Part shown: positions 43,379 through 55,700 of the stretch, one piece after another
Numbering within the stretch: position 1 is the first letter of the stretch
Layout of the letters: the number at the start of each line of letters is the position of its first letter
From: Phallus indusiatus
Lineage: Eukaryota; Basidiomycota; Agaricomycetes; Phallales; Phallaceae
Assembly: GCA_027605045.1 (NCBI GenBank)
Contig: JAQFWX010000021.1
Span: forward strand, 186,001 to 250,000
Direction of reading: 5' to 3'
Length of the DNA: 64,000 bases
The notes under the pieces: model-generated
What the model was told of the DNA's origin: nothing
Seen by the model: only the letters and a program-made list of their open reading frames with translations
Databases searched by the model: none
Translations under genes and position numbers: made by a program

Positions 43379-44359
43379 TTATAATTCTGCAGTAAATTGA
43401 TGTCCACCTTAATAGAATCATTCAACGACGATCCGCCCCGATTTATCTGAACGAAACACTCGCAAGATACCCACGTCGCGGCACCTAAAATCGGCATTGC
43501 CGATACCTCAGTTCACCTCCAGATTATTCAGCTATCAAGTTGCAAGTCATTTTCAGTTCACACACACGTTTTCAAGCTTGGAGATGCTAGAGTCCCGCTG
43601 TTAATCATTCTCCGCGTTTAGCCCTCCCTTGGTCCTTATCTTGCAGGCTCAAAGATCCGGGTACCTTTTCTGCGAATGAGGTCAGCAGTGTAAAGAAGCA
43701 TGTTATTCCTTTTGCGGTAATGTGATTCCACTGGTGACGGAGTAGTTCTGTTGACCCTTTTTAGGCATTTAATGCGATGAATTGTGTCGGGATGGGCAAT
43801 TTTACAAGGCAGTACGTTGGAGTAGAAACACGAGTCCCGACCAAGGTAACCTAGGAGATGGCAAATCATCTACTCAATCGTCCGGCGCAAAATATCTCCT
43901 GAAGTTGAGCAGGAAAGGACATACCGGTGTAATGCGCCATAACTCCATTCATGTAAGTTTCCTCATATCATCTTGGAGGCTATTCTACAGTCAAATAATT
44001 TAAAAATTATCACAGGTTATTGTTCTTTGGTTTTTTTTTTTCGGAATTTGTTCAGATGAAATGGTCCGACATAGGGCAGTTGCTCACAGTAAGACCTCCA
44101 GTCTAATTTAACATCTTGTTTCATCTCTGATTTCCAACCGTGGCGCAGTGTCGATCATACAACATCCCCACAAACGATAGAATTGACGCGCCAGCGCGGG
44201 TATTAATCCCATCCGGAGCATTATAAAATACAAGGATTGAGAGGATTGAGAGGATATAAAGATCGACGCCTTACAGGAGCAAGAGAAAAACAAGACGATC
44301 TCATTGTCTATCTTACACTCATACCGTCTTCTTTGAAAGCCTTACCCAAAACTCACGAT
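43379..44359. other. Intergenic
   Basis: No supported gene. The right end is the promoter of the C2H2 gene. Confidence 0.4.
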
Positions 44360-45421
44360 ATGCACAACCAGAACTATCTCCCAGACGAAGAATATCGGCA
44401 ATTTCTGCTGTACCAACAACAACAGCAGCAACAGCAGCAAGGTGCGTATCTACTGCGTGTTAGATGACATTGAGCACTCAGCTAGTTCAGCAGCCTCGTC
44501 GGGTCAGTATTCTGGCTATTGGCCTGCAGATCAGCAACCAAATACGGCGGGTCATTATCCAAGCCAGCACCAGTATCCAGCCCATCAGCTCGGTATGGCG
44601 AATTGGTTTCTTGTTTTTGACGCGTGCTTAGAATTGGTTAGCAGCTAGTACCCCGGGCTACTCTCAGACCGCAGGTTACGGAGGTACTTTATGTTTTTTC
44701 TTTAATACATGTAACTAGTTTGACTAACTGTTATTGCAGGATATACAGGTATATTTTTCGTAATATACGAAGATTACATATCCTTACCTTGACATTAGGG
44801 TATCCCCAAGGGACGTCGGCGTCTATAGGAGGATACGGGTGGTCTCAGCAGTGGGATCAAAACAATCAATTACCTCCTCAGCCGACTAATCCTTCGGGTG
44901 GTTCCGAGCTGCATGCATATGTTGCTCTGCCATCAACTCCGCAATCCACTATTGACACGTATCTGTCGATAATCCAACTTTCAGAGTCTGAAGATAGCAG
45001 CCAAGGGTCTTCCAAAAGTAAACGGGCGTACCTCTGCAAATGGCCAGGATGTCCCAAAGCCGGAAAAGGAGAATCTTTCAAGTCTAAAGATAACGCTAGG
45101 GTACACGTTCATAAACACTTTGGTACAGAGAAGCTTTTTGAATGTATCATTCCGACGTGGTAAGTCTTACGTGCATTTTCGTGTTACCATTGATTGTTCC
45201 AACTCGTTTATTCATAGTCGGAAACAATTCGCGTCAGAGGACGCGGCTAAACGCCACAGGGACACGACGGACTCAAAGGCCTATACGTGTGCTGTATGGT
45301 ACGTCCAAACAAACATTGGCTACGACATGAACTCATGGATTCAATCCGATTTTTTGTTAGCCTAACTGCTTTTGCGAGGAAGGATTATCGTGACTGGCAT
45401 CAGTCACGATGCCGTAGATAG
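44360..45421 (+). CDS. C2H2-type zinc-finger protein with polyglutamine start (247 aa)
   Basis: This is a likely nuclear DNA-binding regulator. Exons 44360-44441, 44482-44592, 44645-44683, 44740-44748 (only 9 nt), 44799-45159, 45218-45298 and 45361-45421 are all in phase. The first exon ends in a polyGln run. The next exons encode Gln/Tyr/Gly/Ser-rich low complexity. Near the C-terminus are three finger-like units: YLCKWPGCPKAGKGESF with a His-rich helix, FECIIPTCRKQFASEDAAKR with His, and YTCAVCLTAFARKDYRDWH ending in Cys. The last two follow C-x2/4-C with His or Cys partners. The micro-exon adds GYT in a repeat of Gly-Tyr, which supports it. The target genes are unknown. Confidence 0.8.
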
Positions 45422-46459
45422 AAGTCTCAAAGCGCCCGAGCTCCCCATAGACAAATTTTTCTTTTTGGTACATATATGCACTATGAGTTTACATTTTTCT
45501 TGAGATAGAGATCTCGCACTTGAAATACATTTTTTTTTCATGTACATATACTTCCCGTGTTTCAATCAATTTTTGTTTAACTGGTTTTATCCGAGGTGCC
45601 CACATAACGAAATTTTCAGTTTAATCCTAAGCTGCAAACATCGAGTGTCAGAGAGTCAAATTTCTTGAAATTCCTATGAACGCTTTTCAAAAAATCATTG
45701 TATATAAATTTTTTGACATATTCTAGGGTTTTCTGTGATGAGATCACGATTCGGACCATGCTAGGCCTCTCTGGTCCTGCTAGTACTTATATATAAAAGA
45801 AACATATTCACCTCAATGATCAGAGCGGCTTATTCAAGAGAGAAGGTACCAGAAAGAAAAGCCTTACTTAGAATCCGACGAAAAAATTTTCGAGCAAAAA
45901 ATTGAAACGGAGCTAATAGAAGTAATACTCATGTTTGACATTTGTTGATGAATGGAAGAACCACGCGAAGCATCGGTAAACTTGTTACTCGGCGCGTTCC
46001 GCAAGGGTATGGTGCAAGCCAATGACTCATTTAATCTTGAAAGGGCGTCAAAGACTCCATTGTGAGTGAATGACCAATGACAGCGCCCGATCTGAGCATA
46101 TCTATATATCATAGGTTTGGTACCCTATCGCAACTGGAATTTGGAAATTGGAGAACGAATCGTACTGGCATCAATCTACGAGATCTCTATCATTTTTTCG
46201 TTCCAATATAAAGATAGTCGTTTGAAATGATTGTGATTGTCTAAAAAAGTATGTTCAACGTTGGGTCGATTTAAACATGGCAACTGTCCTGATACTTCTC
46301 AATTCGACACACGAGAACTTGCATGATTCAAAAATGTAAAGTTACGACCGCACGTGCAACCTATCTGTCAAGGACATGTTTCATTATTTAAGTTCACAGC
46401 TTATAGTTATCCTTTTCCATCCACCACTACTCCGTATACATCTCTCGGGTCTCAAAATT
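45422..46459. other. Intergenic
   Basis: About 1 kb, AT-rich, without a supported gene. Confidence 0.4.
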
Positions 46460-47461
46460 ATGATGACTTCCACCAGCTCAAGCAACATTAACATTTCAGG
46501 CTCGGACCATTCCGCACTGACACCTTCCAGTCAGTTTATATTGCTCTTTTCTTGGAAGAGTCTGACCTGAATGGCTAAGGCGACTTATTAGCTTTGGAAG
46601 ACTGCAAGTATGCAAATTGGCAGTATTATTCGCCAAATCATTACGTCAAGTTTCAGAGACTAAATGAGGATGAGCGTAAGTTTGCATTCTCGCATTTTCA
46701 ACAGAGAACAGTTTATTTTTCTCATTATAACAGGAAATACTCGTGAAAAATTAGGTTTAAACTCCATCGAGTCCACGCATCTGTTCAAAAATCCGAAACG
46801 CAAGCATCCTTGGAAAAAACTGGTCATAGCAGCGATTTTGGGATCATCTCGACAGGAACTAAGCCTGTCTGAAATAAAATATTCGCTGAGGATTAGGTTC
46901 CCATTTCTTGCGGCGAAAATACAAGATGGTGTGAGTGTCATATTCACTGGTATTTGCACAATCCCGAATAACCGTGATATGGTAAATGTAGAATGGAATA
47001 AGACATATTCTCTCGGCTCAAAAACACTTCGCTGTTGACGTTCGAACAGTTCCTCTTTCTGACGAAGATCATTATATCTGACTAGTTTCAATCCTAGAAT
47101 CATCGGTGGTCTTACACGCCCCAGCCGAAGAAACCCAAACTCAAACTCAACAAAAGTTTCAAGGAAAAAGATCTTGAAGGAACTTCGACGGTATCAGCTT
47201 CGACGATATCAAATTCGACGGTATGTACTTCTATGATTGGCATAACCTTTCGGCGATTCAACCGACATTTTAATCCACCCGAATTCGCAGATGATTTCAG
47301 ACGATTGTATTTCTCTACCTCCGATCAAATTTCAAACACTGATTGGAAATGTTGGTGGCGATACTCCCGTCAAACTCCCGAGCTACCGAGAGCTCAATGC
47401 TGCGATAGAATCTTGGCATGCACGAGAATATAATAATTATGAGACCCCTGTACGACCATAA
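46460..47461 (+). CDS. Divergent forkhead-like protein (about 237 aa)
   Basis: This is a probable small transcription factor. Exons 46460-46529, 46580-46675, 46734-46930, 46992-47048, 47098-47220 and 47291-47461 can be joined in phase. The middle resembles the forkhead fold: KHPWKKLVIAAILGSSRQEL then LSLSEIKYSLRIRFPFL (helices 1-2), and NGIRHILSAQKHFAV (recognition helix; family consensus NSIRHNLS). A wing-like RWSYTPQP and a Lys-rich tail (KKPKLKLNKSFKEK) follow. The usual PPYSY at the domain start is reduced to HPW. The donor before 47098 is uncertain (three GT choices keep phase). The start could be either of two adjacent ATGs. Confidence 0.65.
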
Positions 47462-48749
47462 AAGCTCTATCTCATCTGGAGGACGATCTTTTATACTCAT
47501 ACATCTCTACTAGTAATAAAACTTGTTCAGAAGCGGCATTTACATTGCCAAACACCGGCACCGCCCGATGTGATCTACTCATAGGCTACTCTACGACACT
47601 ATGTAAATAAAGTCGTAAATATAGCATGCCGGCGAAGTTGGAGATTACGGATGTACTGTTATGGATGTGCTGTCAAGAGCAAAAAATATGATAAAAGGTG
47701 GCTCGTCGTCAATGTCCTTAGAGTTGACAGGGCACACAGATTTGTTACTGTGGTTCATCGGGTAATGAGATTGGTATGCGAATGTATTTAGAACTTTCTC
47801 TATCATGATGAAAGACAATATGGGAGGGTCAGTACACACGGGCGACCGTTTTTGGTAATTTTTGCCACATGACTTCTTTCACGTTCTTTGGCTGAATGGA
47901 AAGTAAGCGAACAAAGTCCGATGAACTATAAGCGTGAAACTAAGCGGTAATCCAGATCTCATTCCATGTTCTTATTCAATCTGGAAACCACTTTCGATTA
48001 GAATCGATTTACATTCTTCACAAGTAAAACACTGAAATATTCGGTTACATACGTTATGTAAAATAAAAATCTTAAATTCGGTATTTTATGTTAAAATTAA
48101 ATATGGCTAAGAAAGTTAATATCTCCGTTTTTGGCTGTTACGTCCACGTTTTCCGATTATTATCCGTTTGGGAAATTACTCTACCTTTATGCACCCGTGT
48201 TTGATACAATATAGATCTTACATCTTCAGCCTATACTCAAGCCAATTTATATATTCAAGTCTAGGGCGCTCGCGTGTGCACAGTACGAGGCCCAGCCTCT
48301 GCCAAGTTGTGGATCTGTTTATGTGGGACAGGTATCAATTCAAAGTCTGAGACACTCTCTCAAATATGCGAGCCCAGCTCGAGTTTTGGCAAAGTTGAAG
48401 ATGTTCCACTTTACTGTGATTGTTATTAGCGATCTGTGCAGAAGGGCGTAAATTGACATAGTAATAAAGACACGAATCTGTTAGACCTCGCTCAAAACGA
48501 CAGTTATGTGCATTGATATAAAATTGACGATGGTTACATATGTTGGGAAGGCTGTATTATAGTGTATAGAACAAGGTGATCTCGAAGTCATTGGCGAAAG
48601 CTTGCGATGAGACGGCAATGTGTCATACAATTGGGTGGCACAAATATGAATAAGGGGTGAAAAGAATATCCCACAGACTTCTTGAAATGAGTCTTTGGAC
48701 GGCAAGGGAATGTCCACACAGGCACGAAATGGAGAGGACTCAACTTGAT
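47462..48749. other. Intergenic; weak minus-strand frames only
   Basis: No supported gene. A minus-strand frame at 48481-48753 overlaps the start of the frame below but has no recognisable content. Confidence 0.35.
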
Positions 48750-49139
48750 TCATGCGGCGCTAGTACTCGGGGCTAAACTGGCTTTGCTCCCAACCATGCT
48801 GCACCTGTCACTGCCCATGTGCTTCTGCTTTCTTTTTCTTGAAAACCGGATTATCTCTCCCGGTTTAAGGAGGTGACCGTGCTTCATTGGTCTTACGCCA
48901 TCGCTACACTGCCAGGAAACGTCGTTTTTGGTGAAACGTATACACGTATCGTATGGGGTTTTCCAGCGGCGCCACCTTCCCTCTCGATTTTTCATAAATC
49001 TACTTAAAAAATCACCAGAGAAAAAAATGGAACGATCTCTGTCGCGGCGTCGCATGTCCATCCTATAAGAATGCTCCCTTCTCAGGCTTGACCTTACGCC
49101 CGCATCACTAACGTCCACAAGGATCCGTTCAGATATCAT
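48750..49139 (-). CDS. Hypothetical basic protein, 129 codons
   Basis: A minus-strand ATG frame with coding-like composition is rich in Arg/Lys (RRRDRDRSIFFSGDFLSRF, RWRRWKTPYDTCIRFTKND). No introns, domains or signal peptide are seen. It has no competing gene on the other strand, but nothing beyond length supports it. Confidence 0.28.
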   Translation of the reverse strand: MISERILVDVSDAGVRSSLRREHSYRMDMRRRDRDRSIFFSGDFLSRFMKNREGRWRRWKTPYDTCIRFTKNDVSWQCSDGVRPMKHGHLLKPGEIIRFSRKRKQKHMGSDRCSMVGSKASLAPSTSAA

Positions 49140-49331
49140 TTGGAGCTATTGGGAACTTTCTTTGTCCAAAATGTCCTATATTTCGGGCTACGATGTAGGT
49201 TTTTGTAAGATCGTTTAGGCCAAATTACATGATAATTACTTGAGCTCCAGGTGGTATATGGAAAATCGAAAACTGATAGGCCATGAAGAGCTGTAACTAC
49301 GGTAACTGGGGATAATGATGATGATATTAAT

Positions 49332-49730
49332 ATGGATTTCGGGGGAAGGTGCGTACGCATACTCAAGAGTCGCCCTCGTTAGTCTGGGCCGTCTCTTCGA
49401 TTCTGTCAGCCAAGTCGATCGATCTAACTCTTATTCATCAGTTTTGTTTGGATCGTTCCCGAAGAAACAAGATATAAACACGAGGAATTCGAGGTCAAAA
49501 TCCAAACTACGATGGTCAAACGTTACAAGAATCTGGCTGAAGGTGCCGGTGGTCCTTTCCGCTACCTCATACCGATAATTGATGGGAGCTCCAAGAAGAT
49601 ATTTCAATTGTATCTATATAAAATTAAGGAGCCTGCTTCAAGCCCTCCTCATGGCTTAGATGGAATGAATACGGATATCAATGCGGGGAGGGGTGGTTCT
49701 TACCTGTACCTTGCCTGGAAAAGTGAATAA
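49332..49730 (+). CDS. Small protein with MABP-like beta-prism motif (101 aa)
   Basis: Exon 1 (49332-49348) encodes MDFGG. A GTGCGT-CAG intron (49349-49441, 93 nt) leads to exon 2 (49442-49730). The product continues SFVWIVPEETRYKHEEFEVK and has two Gly-rich signatures, GAGGPFRYLIPIID and TDINAGRGGSYLYLAWK. The second resembles the MABP/beta-prism motif (DLN-GAGG-YIYL). No signal peptide or membrane segment is visible. By analogy this is a compact beta-sheet protein, perhaps a carbohydrate- or lipid-binding module. The role is unknown and the family assignment rests on the motif alone. Confidence 0.6.
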
Positions 49731-52700
49731 CTTGAAGGCGAGGCGGGACACAAGCGGCGTCCAGGAGGTTAAGATAAAACAATTTGTTCTGGAGATGAAA
49801 AGTAAATGTATATTTCGTTTGCAGTTTTACATTAGTACTGCGAGAAGTTTTGAACTGCTACTTCTTGAATGACGTCGTTGAAGGCAGGAGTCAAGATGAG
49901 TAAAACAATGTCTTGAGTCATGTATGAAAATTGCATAAAGAAAAAGTAATTCTTATTGTGCATTTATTCAACTAATGGAGAAACCGAAAACCAAAATGCG
50001 CAACGAGGTGTGAAGTCAACACTATAATTCGTCAGTTGATGTAGCTCGCCGTCATCGCGGTTGACATATAATCTGCTCTATAATGGTTCACAAACAGGTC
50101 AATGAAATTCCAGCAGTTGATATAGTGCCTCCGAAGATGACGCCGCTAGCTACAACTAATGTTCCAAGTTAGGACCGAGGACTCGGACGTAGTCGAGTGT
50201 CAATAGTGGCAACAAATCAGACTAAATGAAGTCCTCAGAGAAAAAGTGTAAGACTGCCCTGATTATTTACTAATCAAATATAAAGCTATGTACACTCGCT
50301 ATTGACAGCGAAACCTGAGTTAACTCCGGGGTAATATAATATCGGTTTTTTTATGCCAAGGGCCCTCTAGTAGGTCACTGAATAAAACGTGATACATTAG
50401 TACACGTGCGTGTCAGCTCATGTGAGCTTTGAAGCAGCGTAAAACTGCCTTTCATTCCCCTCGGACTGAGATTGACCAAGATTAACTCAGAAACGAATGT
50501 AATATCTCGACTGTGCTCGCTCATGTTTTCTAATACTTCATACCTTCATACGCATATCTATGAAAAAAAGAAGTCGATAACATATAAGAAGATGGTGACA
50601 CAATGGGGAAGACCTCCTCTGACATTTGTTCTACAACAAATTGCTCCGCCAAAGCAAAAATGGGAAAATGGTGGCGTAACCTCCGAATGATTTGAGGCTC
50701 TATCTCCACTCAGATTCTTGAAATTTCTGTGGCAACCATCAAAGAAGCGTCTAGCAATTTCCTGAAACAATCTTTCGAAATAGTAATAAAGAAGAGGAAA
50801 AAATCATGATGCTGCTTGACTATTACCATTTCTTTGGAATCAGCCAAATATAGACTAACATTTCTTTTATCACACCGGGGACGTTTGGGGACGTTTTTGG
50901 TCGCCCATGAAGGTAGAACTGGATCATAATAAGTTGAGCGGCGCTACATTGTGAAAGATGGGTGCATTCATGTGACGTATTACCCCTGATATCCCGAATT
51001 ATTTTCATCCCAAAAATTATAAAAGATCCAGGGGAAGCGCGAATTGAACATCGTAGCGGCGGTGTTAGTGTCCTTCTCCAGGATTTGTAAAAAAAAATAT
51101 ATCTCGTAAAAAATTTGGCGTTTCGGGTGCTTTATGCTTGAACTTCATGGCTCCTTTTGGAAACACACCTTTTCTTCCTCTCGTTGCAGTCTGTGTATGG
51201 AAGAATTTTGCACCAAAAATCGAATATGTATGAGGGATAATGACAAACCGACACGCGGATAGTTCTCAGGATTGTGAAAAGTCATTTTACGGCTGGATTC
51301 TATCTACTACTAGTAGTATTTGATGATATTAATCCAAACAAGCAGAAGCATCGATATTGCGGTGCTTAAGGTGTTTGCTGATTCCAATTCATTTATTAAG
51401 TATGGGCGTCGTAAAGACAGGCAATAAGGACAAGAAGTAAGGGGATTTGAGAACAAAGAAGAAGAACAGTGCGGATGTACAGCAAAAAATTGGCCTCGTA
51501 AGCGAGTGCCCTCGGCCCTATTTGCCACGCTGATGGTTTCCCTACTCTTGACGAAGTAAAAACGTTCATTTGTAATGCACAACACAAACTATTCAACCTT
51601 ACATACCGCTGGATATTCATCGATCCTTATTCGCGAGATGGAAGCTTTCTTTTCCGGTGCACGTTGGAGGACGGTCCGTGCCACCCAGATTTCTGGTCTA
51701 ATCCTTGAAACTATAACTAATGACAAGCCCGATCTTCCATATAGGCAAAGTTCTCTCCTCGAAATGAAAAGCAAACCTCACTAATACGTAAAAACAGACG
51801 AACACAAATACAATTACATGCAGTGCGATTCAAGTTCAGTCACAACTTTCGAGGTGAGAGTTGGACAACCTATAAACGTCACCAAAATTGGTAGATATAA
51901 AGAACAAGGTGGAAAAAATATTGGGTAGATCTTTCTCAACGTACTCTAAAAAAAAGAATATGTTCTAAAATGATCGCTGCTTCTTTTAGGCTTTCTTTAC
52001 TACTCCCGGTTGTGGGATTCGGATCCTACGAAACATTAAAACCTAAACCACGGCTATGATCATAGAATTCTCGTGAGAAAACAAACTCTACTCTTAAACA
52101 TACCTATCGAATCGGCTGCAATGTTTTAGAAAAGAGCATATGATCCATCTCAGACGTTAGTGGAACTTTAATCCGTACTTTTATGAAAGATTCCCAAGAC
52201 ACGATTGATCAGATCTCTTAGCAACGTTTACGTTTAATGAAAGCTGCCGATTGGCATTCCTCTTAGCCTGTTGAGTATATCAGTCTTCTTCAATGACAGA
52301 ATCATGATGAACGAAAGCTAATGTTTGAGCATTTTCTCAGGCTTGTCGAATACTTTCCCGTTCAACGTAAGACTCTTTTCTCGATAGTTCTTTGATATAT
52401 TGTTAGAGAAGCTACACTGCAACTAATCCCTCTGTCAACATTTACTCTGGAATTTTACCCGAGCGCACCCGTTCACTAATTGGTTAGACATCCTCTCCTG
52501 CTCAAAGATATCTTTTCAAGATGCTCACAAGACCAACCTTTGTCTAGTGTCATTTTCTTATTTGCGCTGCATATCTAAAGGACACTTCAATCCAAGAATC
52601 TCTGAGACCGTCCGCTTCTATCGTCACCATACATCTCGCTCTCCTTTCAGTCATCCCAATTATGCTCATTTACGGGTCTATAGCTCACATGATACATCCT

Positions 52701-55700
52701 ATTGTTATAAATTCTGCCACAAACCTTTGAGGTTCACGCGTCATTCCTTTCCAGATCCCAATGCCGAGAAAATGTGGGTCTGGGCGTCGTTGATTTACAT
52801 ATACTGGATGAATAACCAGTCATTCAGTGCTGTCTACGTTACTATGCCAATCTTTTCAAATCTTTGTAGTCCGTTCGGAACTTTGCGGGTTTATACACTG
52901 CAGGGCTGCAAGACCCTAGGCATGGGCCGTCCGATCGACGATCACGGGCAGTGGACATTCATCGATTCATCGTTCGGTAACAAACTTTGCTTTTTCAATC
53001 GTCGTCTTACTCACCTCTCAATTATCTTGCAGCAGCCAATACACTTCCTCTCAAAAACTTGACTTCCAAGTCAGCTAAGATCCTTATCTTTTCCTGACTT
53101 CCGTTCGCCAATTGGACACGTCGGGTTGTATTTTCCTCGACGTGCAGGCATTCCACTGGAAAGAATATGAACAACGATCATCCATGCAACAAAATGCTGT
53201 ATTTCACCTTGTCTTATTAACACTCAACACCGTTAAGTTATGTCTTCTATAACACAATTACTGACTGACATGTACACAGCCTCGGCGTGCCACAGATTTA
53301 CCTGTCGGAGTCATAGGCTAGGACAAATGAAAAAAGCAGCGTGTCGAAAAGAATTCCTTTACAACAATCTTCCATCATCTCCCTATCCTCTCTCTGTCAG
53401 ACTTTCAATTGGCGTGCAGACTACTAGCCACTAGTAGATATCTAGGACTGGCATGTCTCTCGTACAAGCCCCACAATCTGAGTCGCTTTCTAATTCCTTT
53501 TAAACCAATAATAAATTATTTTATGTGTTTCGGATGGCATAATGCTTTATATTCTGCGACGCATTCCTAGAGTATTATACATATGTAAATCCGGCGAAGG
53601 AAGTAGCTTGCGGTTGCTATGATCCACAGCTCTGCCTATTGCTTTATAAAGTAGCGCAAGGGAGAGTAAACAAATATAGCACTCTACGGCTCCTTACCCG
53701 TCAGAACTATGTTGCTAATACATAGTCCCTCATCATCCCCGGTCCACAGCCGTTAGTACTGGTACATTTTTTAGAATATGTGGTGGGTTTGCCGATGGAT
53801 GGAGAACTTTAAGCTCGACGTGTGGTGATTGTATTCCCTTTTTATATGATAACCATTATGCCACCAAGAGAAAAGGGAGATGACTTACATACCTGAGAGA
53901 CGTTTAACCAAGTGCTTGTTTCAGCCTCCCCGTCATCGATCACCCGTTCTAGAGCTAGTACCGATTATGTACCAGCTGTTACCTCCAACGTAACCTGCAA
54001 CAATGGTGGAGTAGTAGGTTTCCGGTGCAGTCAATTCACAAGCCTTTTAAGGAGGTGGAAGACTATATTGATTAACGACGTGTATCATTCAGACTGTACC
54101 TGAGTTCATCGCGGTGGCCTTAGCAAGTTGGATTTTCAATAAAAATCGTGGCTATGCCTTCCATCGCCTTTTCCAAACCTCATTCATCATCAAATGGGGA
54201 CCTATCAAGGATCATATAGGGAGTCCGTCTCGAAGGGTCCAATCGACTGAGCTTGGTGTAGTAGACCGTCCAAATGCGTATTATGGAGTATCGCAAAAAC
54301 CTGTAAAATAAACTATGCGTTGAGTGGAGTCACAGAACATATTATACATATGTATATCGGACTTACGAGCTACGGAGCTAATACTTAAGGAGGCTTGATA
54401 AAACTCCAGCACAAGAGCAAAGAAAGAAAATTATCATGTGAGATAGAAGGATACCCAAATAACGGCTTGCGTGGTATGAATGAGAAGGAAAAATGTGTGA
54501 AGTACATGATGAAAAGAAGGGAGGAAAAGCAAGAAACGGATATATAATGTGAAGACATGGTCGTTATTTCTAGATGTCTTAACCGCGCCGCAAGAAACGG
54601 TTCTCTAGTAGATTGGGATCAAGATTCATCGTTTAATGATTCAGAAGCTTGCACGTACCAATTTCCAAGAGCCATGACGTCGTAGTTGGCGTTCGTAGAA
54701 AATCAACTGTTCAAGCTCAGTAAACGTATACAGCTCAAGCTACCGGGTGAACACCAACCTATGAGTATCTCCGTATCCCATTCTGTTTATCTTTATGGGC
54801 GTGTATAACACTGAGTTTGAAGCATAATAGAGCAAACTCACTTCATAATTTTTTGGGTTTCGCAGCATGATTGATATCGTCCTTCTCTTCAAAACTCATT
54901 CTGGTGACCGCCTTTGGACAACGAGATTTTCAGCATTGAACAAGCCTTCATTCAAAACGTCGCATTCACTGATACCTTTAATTTTCTAGGATGGGAAATC
55001 CTGACACAGACATACATTATAATCACCGATTGAGGAATTTTTGATAATTTTGGTAAAATCGGCTACATGTCTCATGACAGCCCCAAATCGCAATCTGGAT
55101 AAAAGTTGGTCAATCCGAGAATTTATGGAGAAAATAGACGAAAAAGCATACCTCGTATTTTTGCCTCATGCATTCGCTCCAGAGCGACGAAAGATATTGT
55201 TGTCAGGTTCGGATTTGAAATTCCGGCAAGTTACGCGGCGTTACGCTCCGAAACTTTTGGCTTTTCTCAGTGACATGTACAGACACGTTATCAAGCTATT
55301 CCCTGCTAACGCGTGAAAAAAAGGGATCTTGAAACTTTGCGTGGTGACCCTTGTAACAACATCGTTATCTCTCGTATGGAATCAGTTTTTCACTAGCCGG
55401 ACTGTGGCATACCTCAAATCGGTTTTCGCGACAAATCCAGCGACGCCTTCTTTCCCCTCCGAAGCTCAGTTCCATGAGATGTGTCAACAACGGGTATAAA
55501 TCCTCTCAATTACAGCCCAAAATCTGAATATGATCCGGTTCCACATGAAAACTGCCGAAACCGATATGAGAAGACAAAGGTATGGATGTGTTTGGTATGA
55601 AACCATATTCTTAATATATGTTTTTATATGGCCGATAGTCGTGGAAAATCAATTCTGTGCATTGGGATGGATATTATAGGTCCCACGTCGAAAGATTAAC

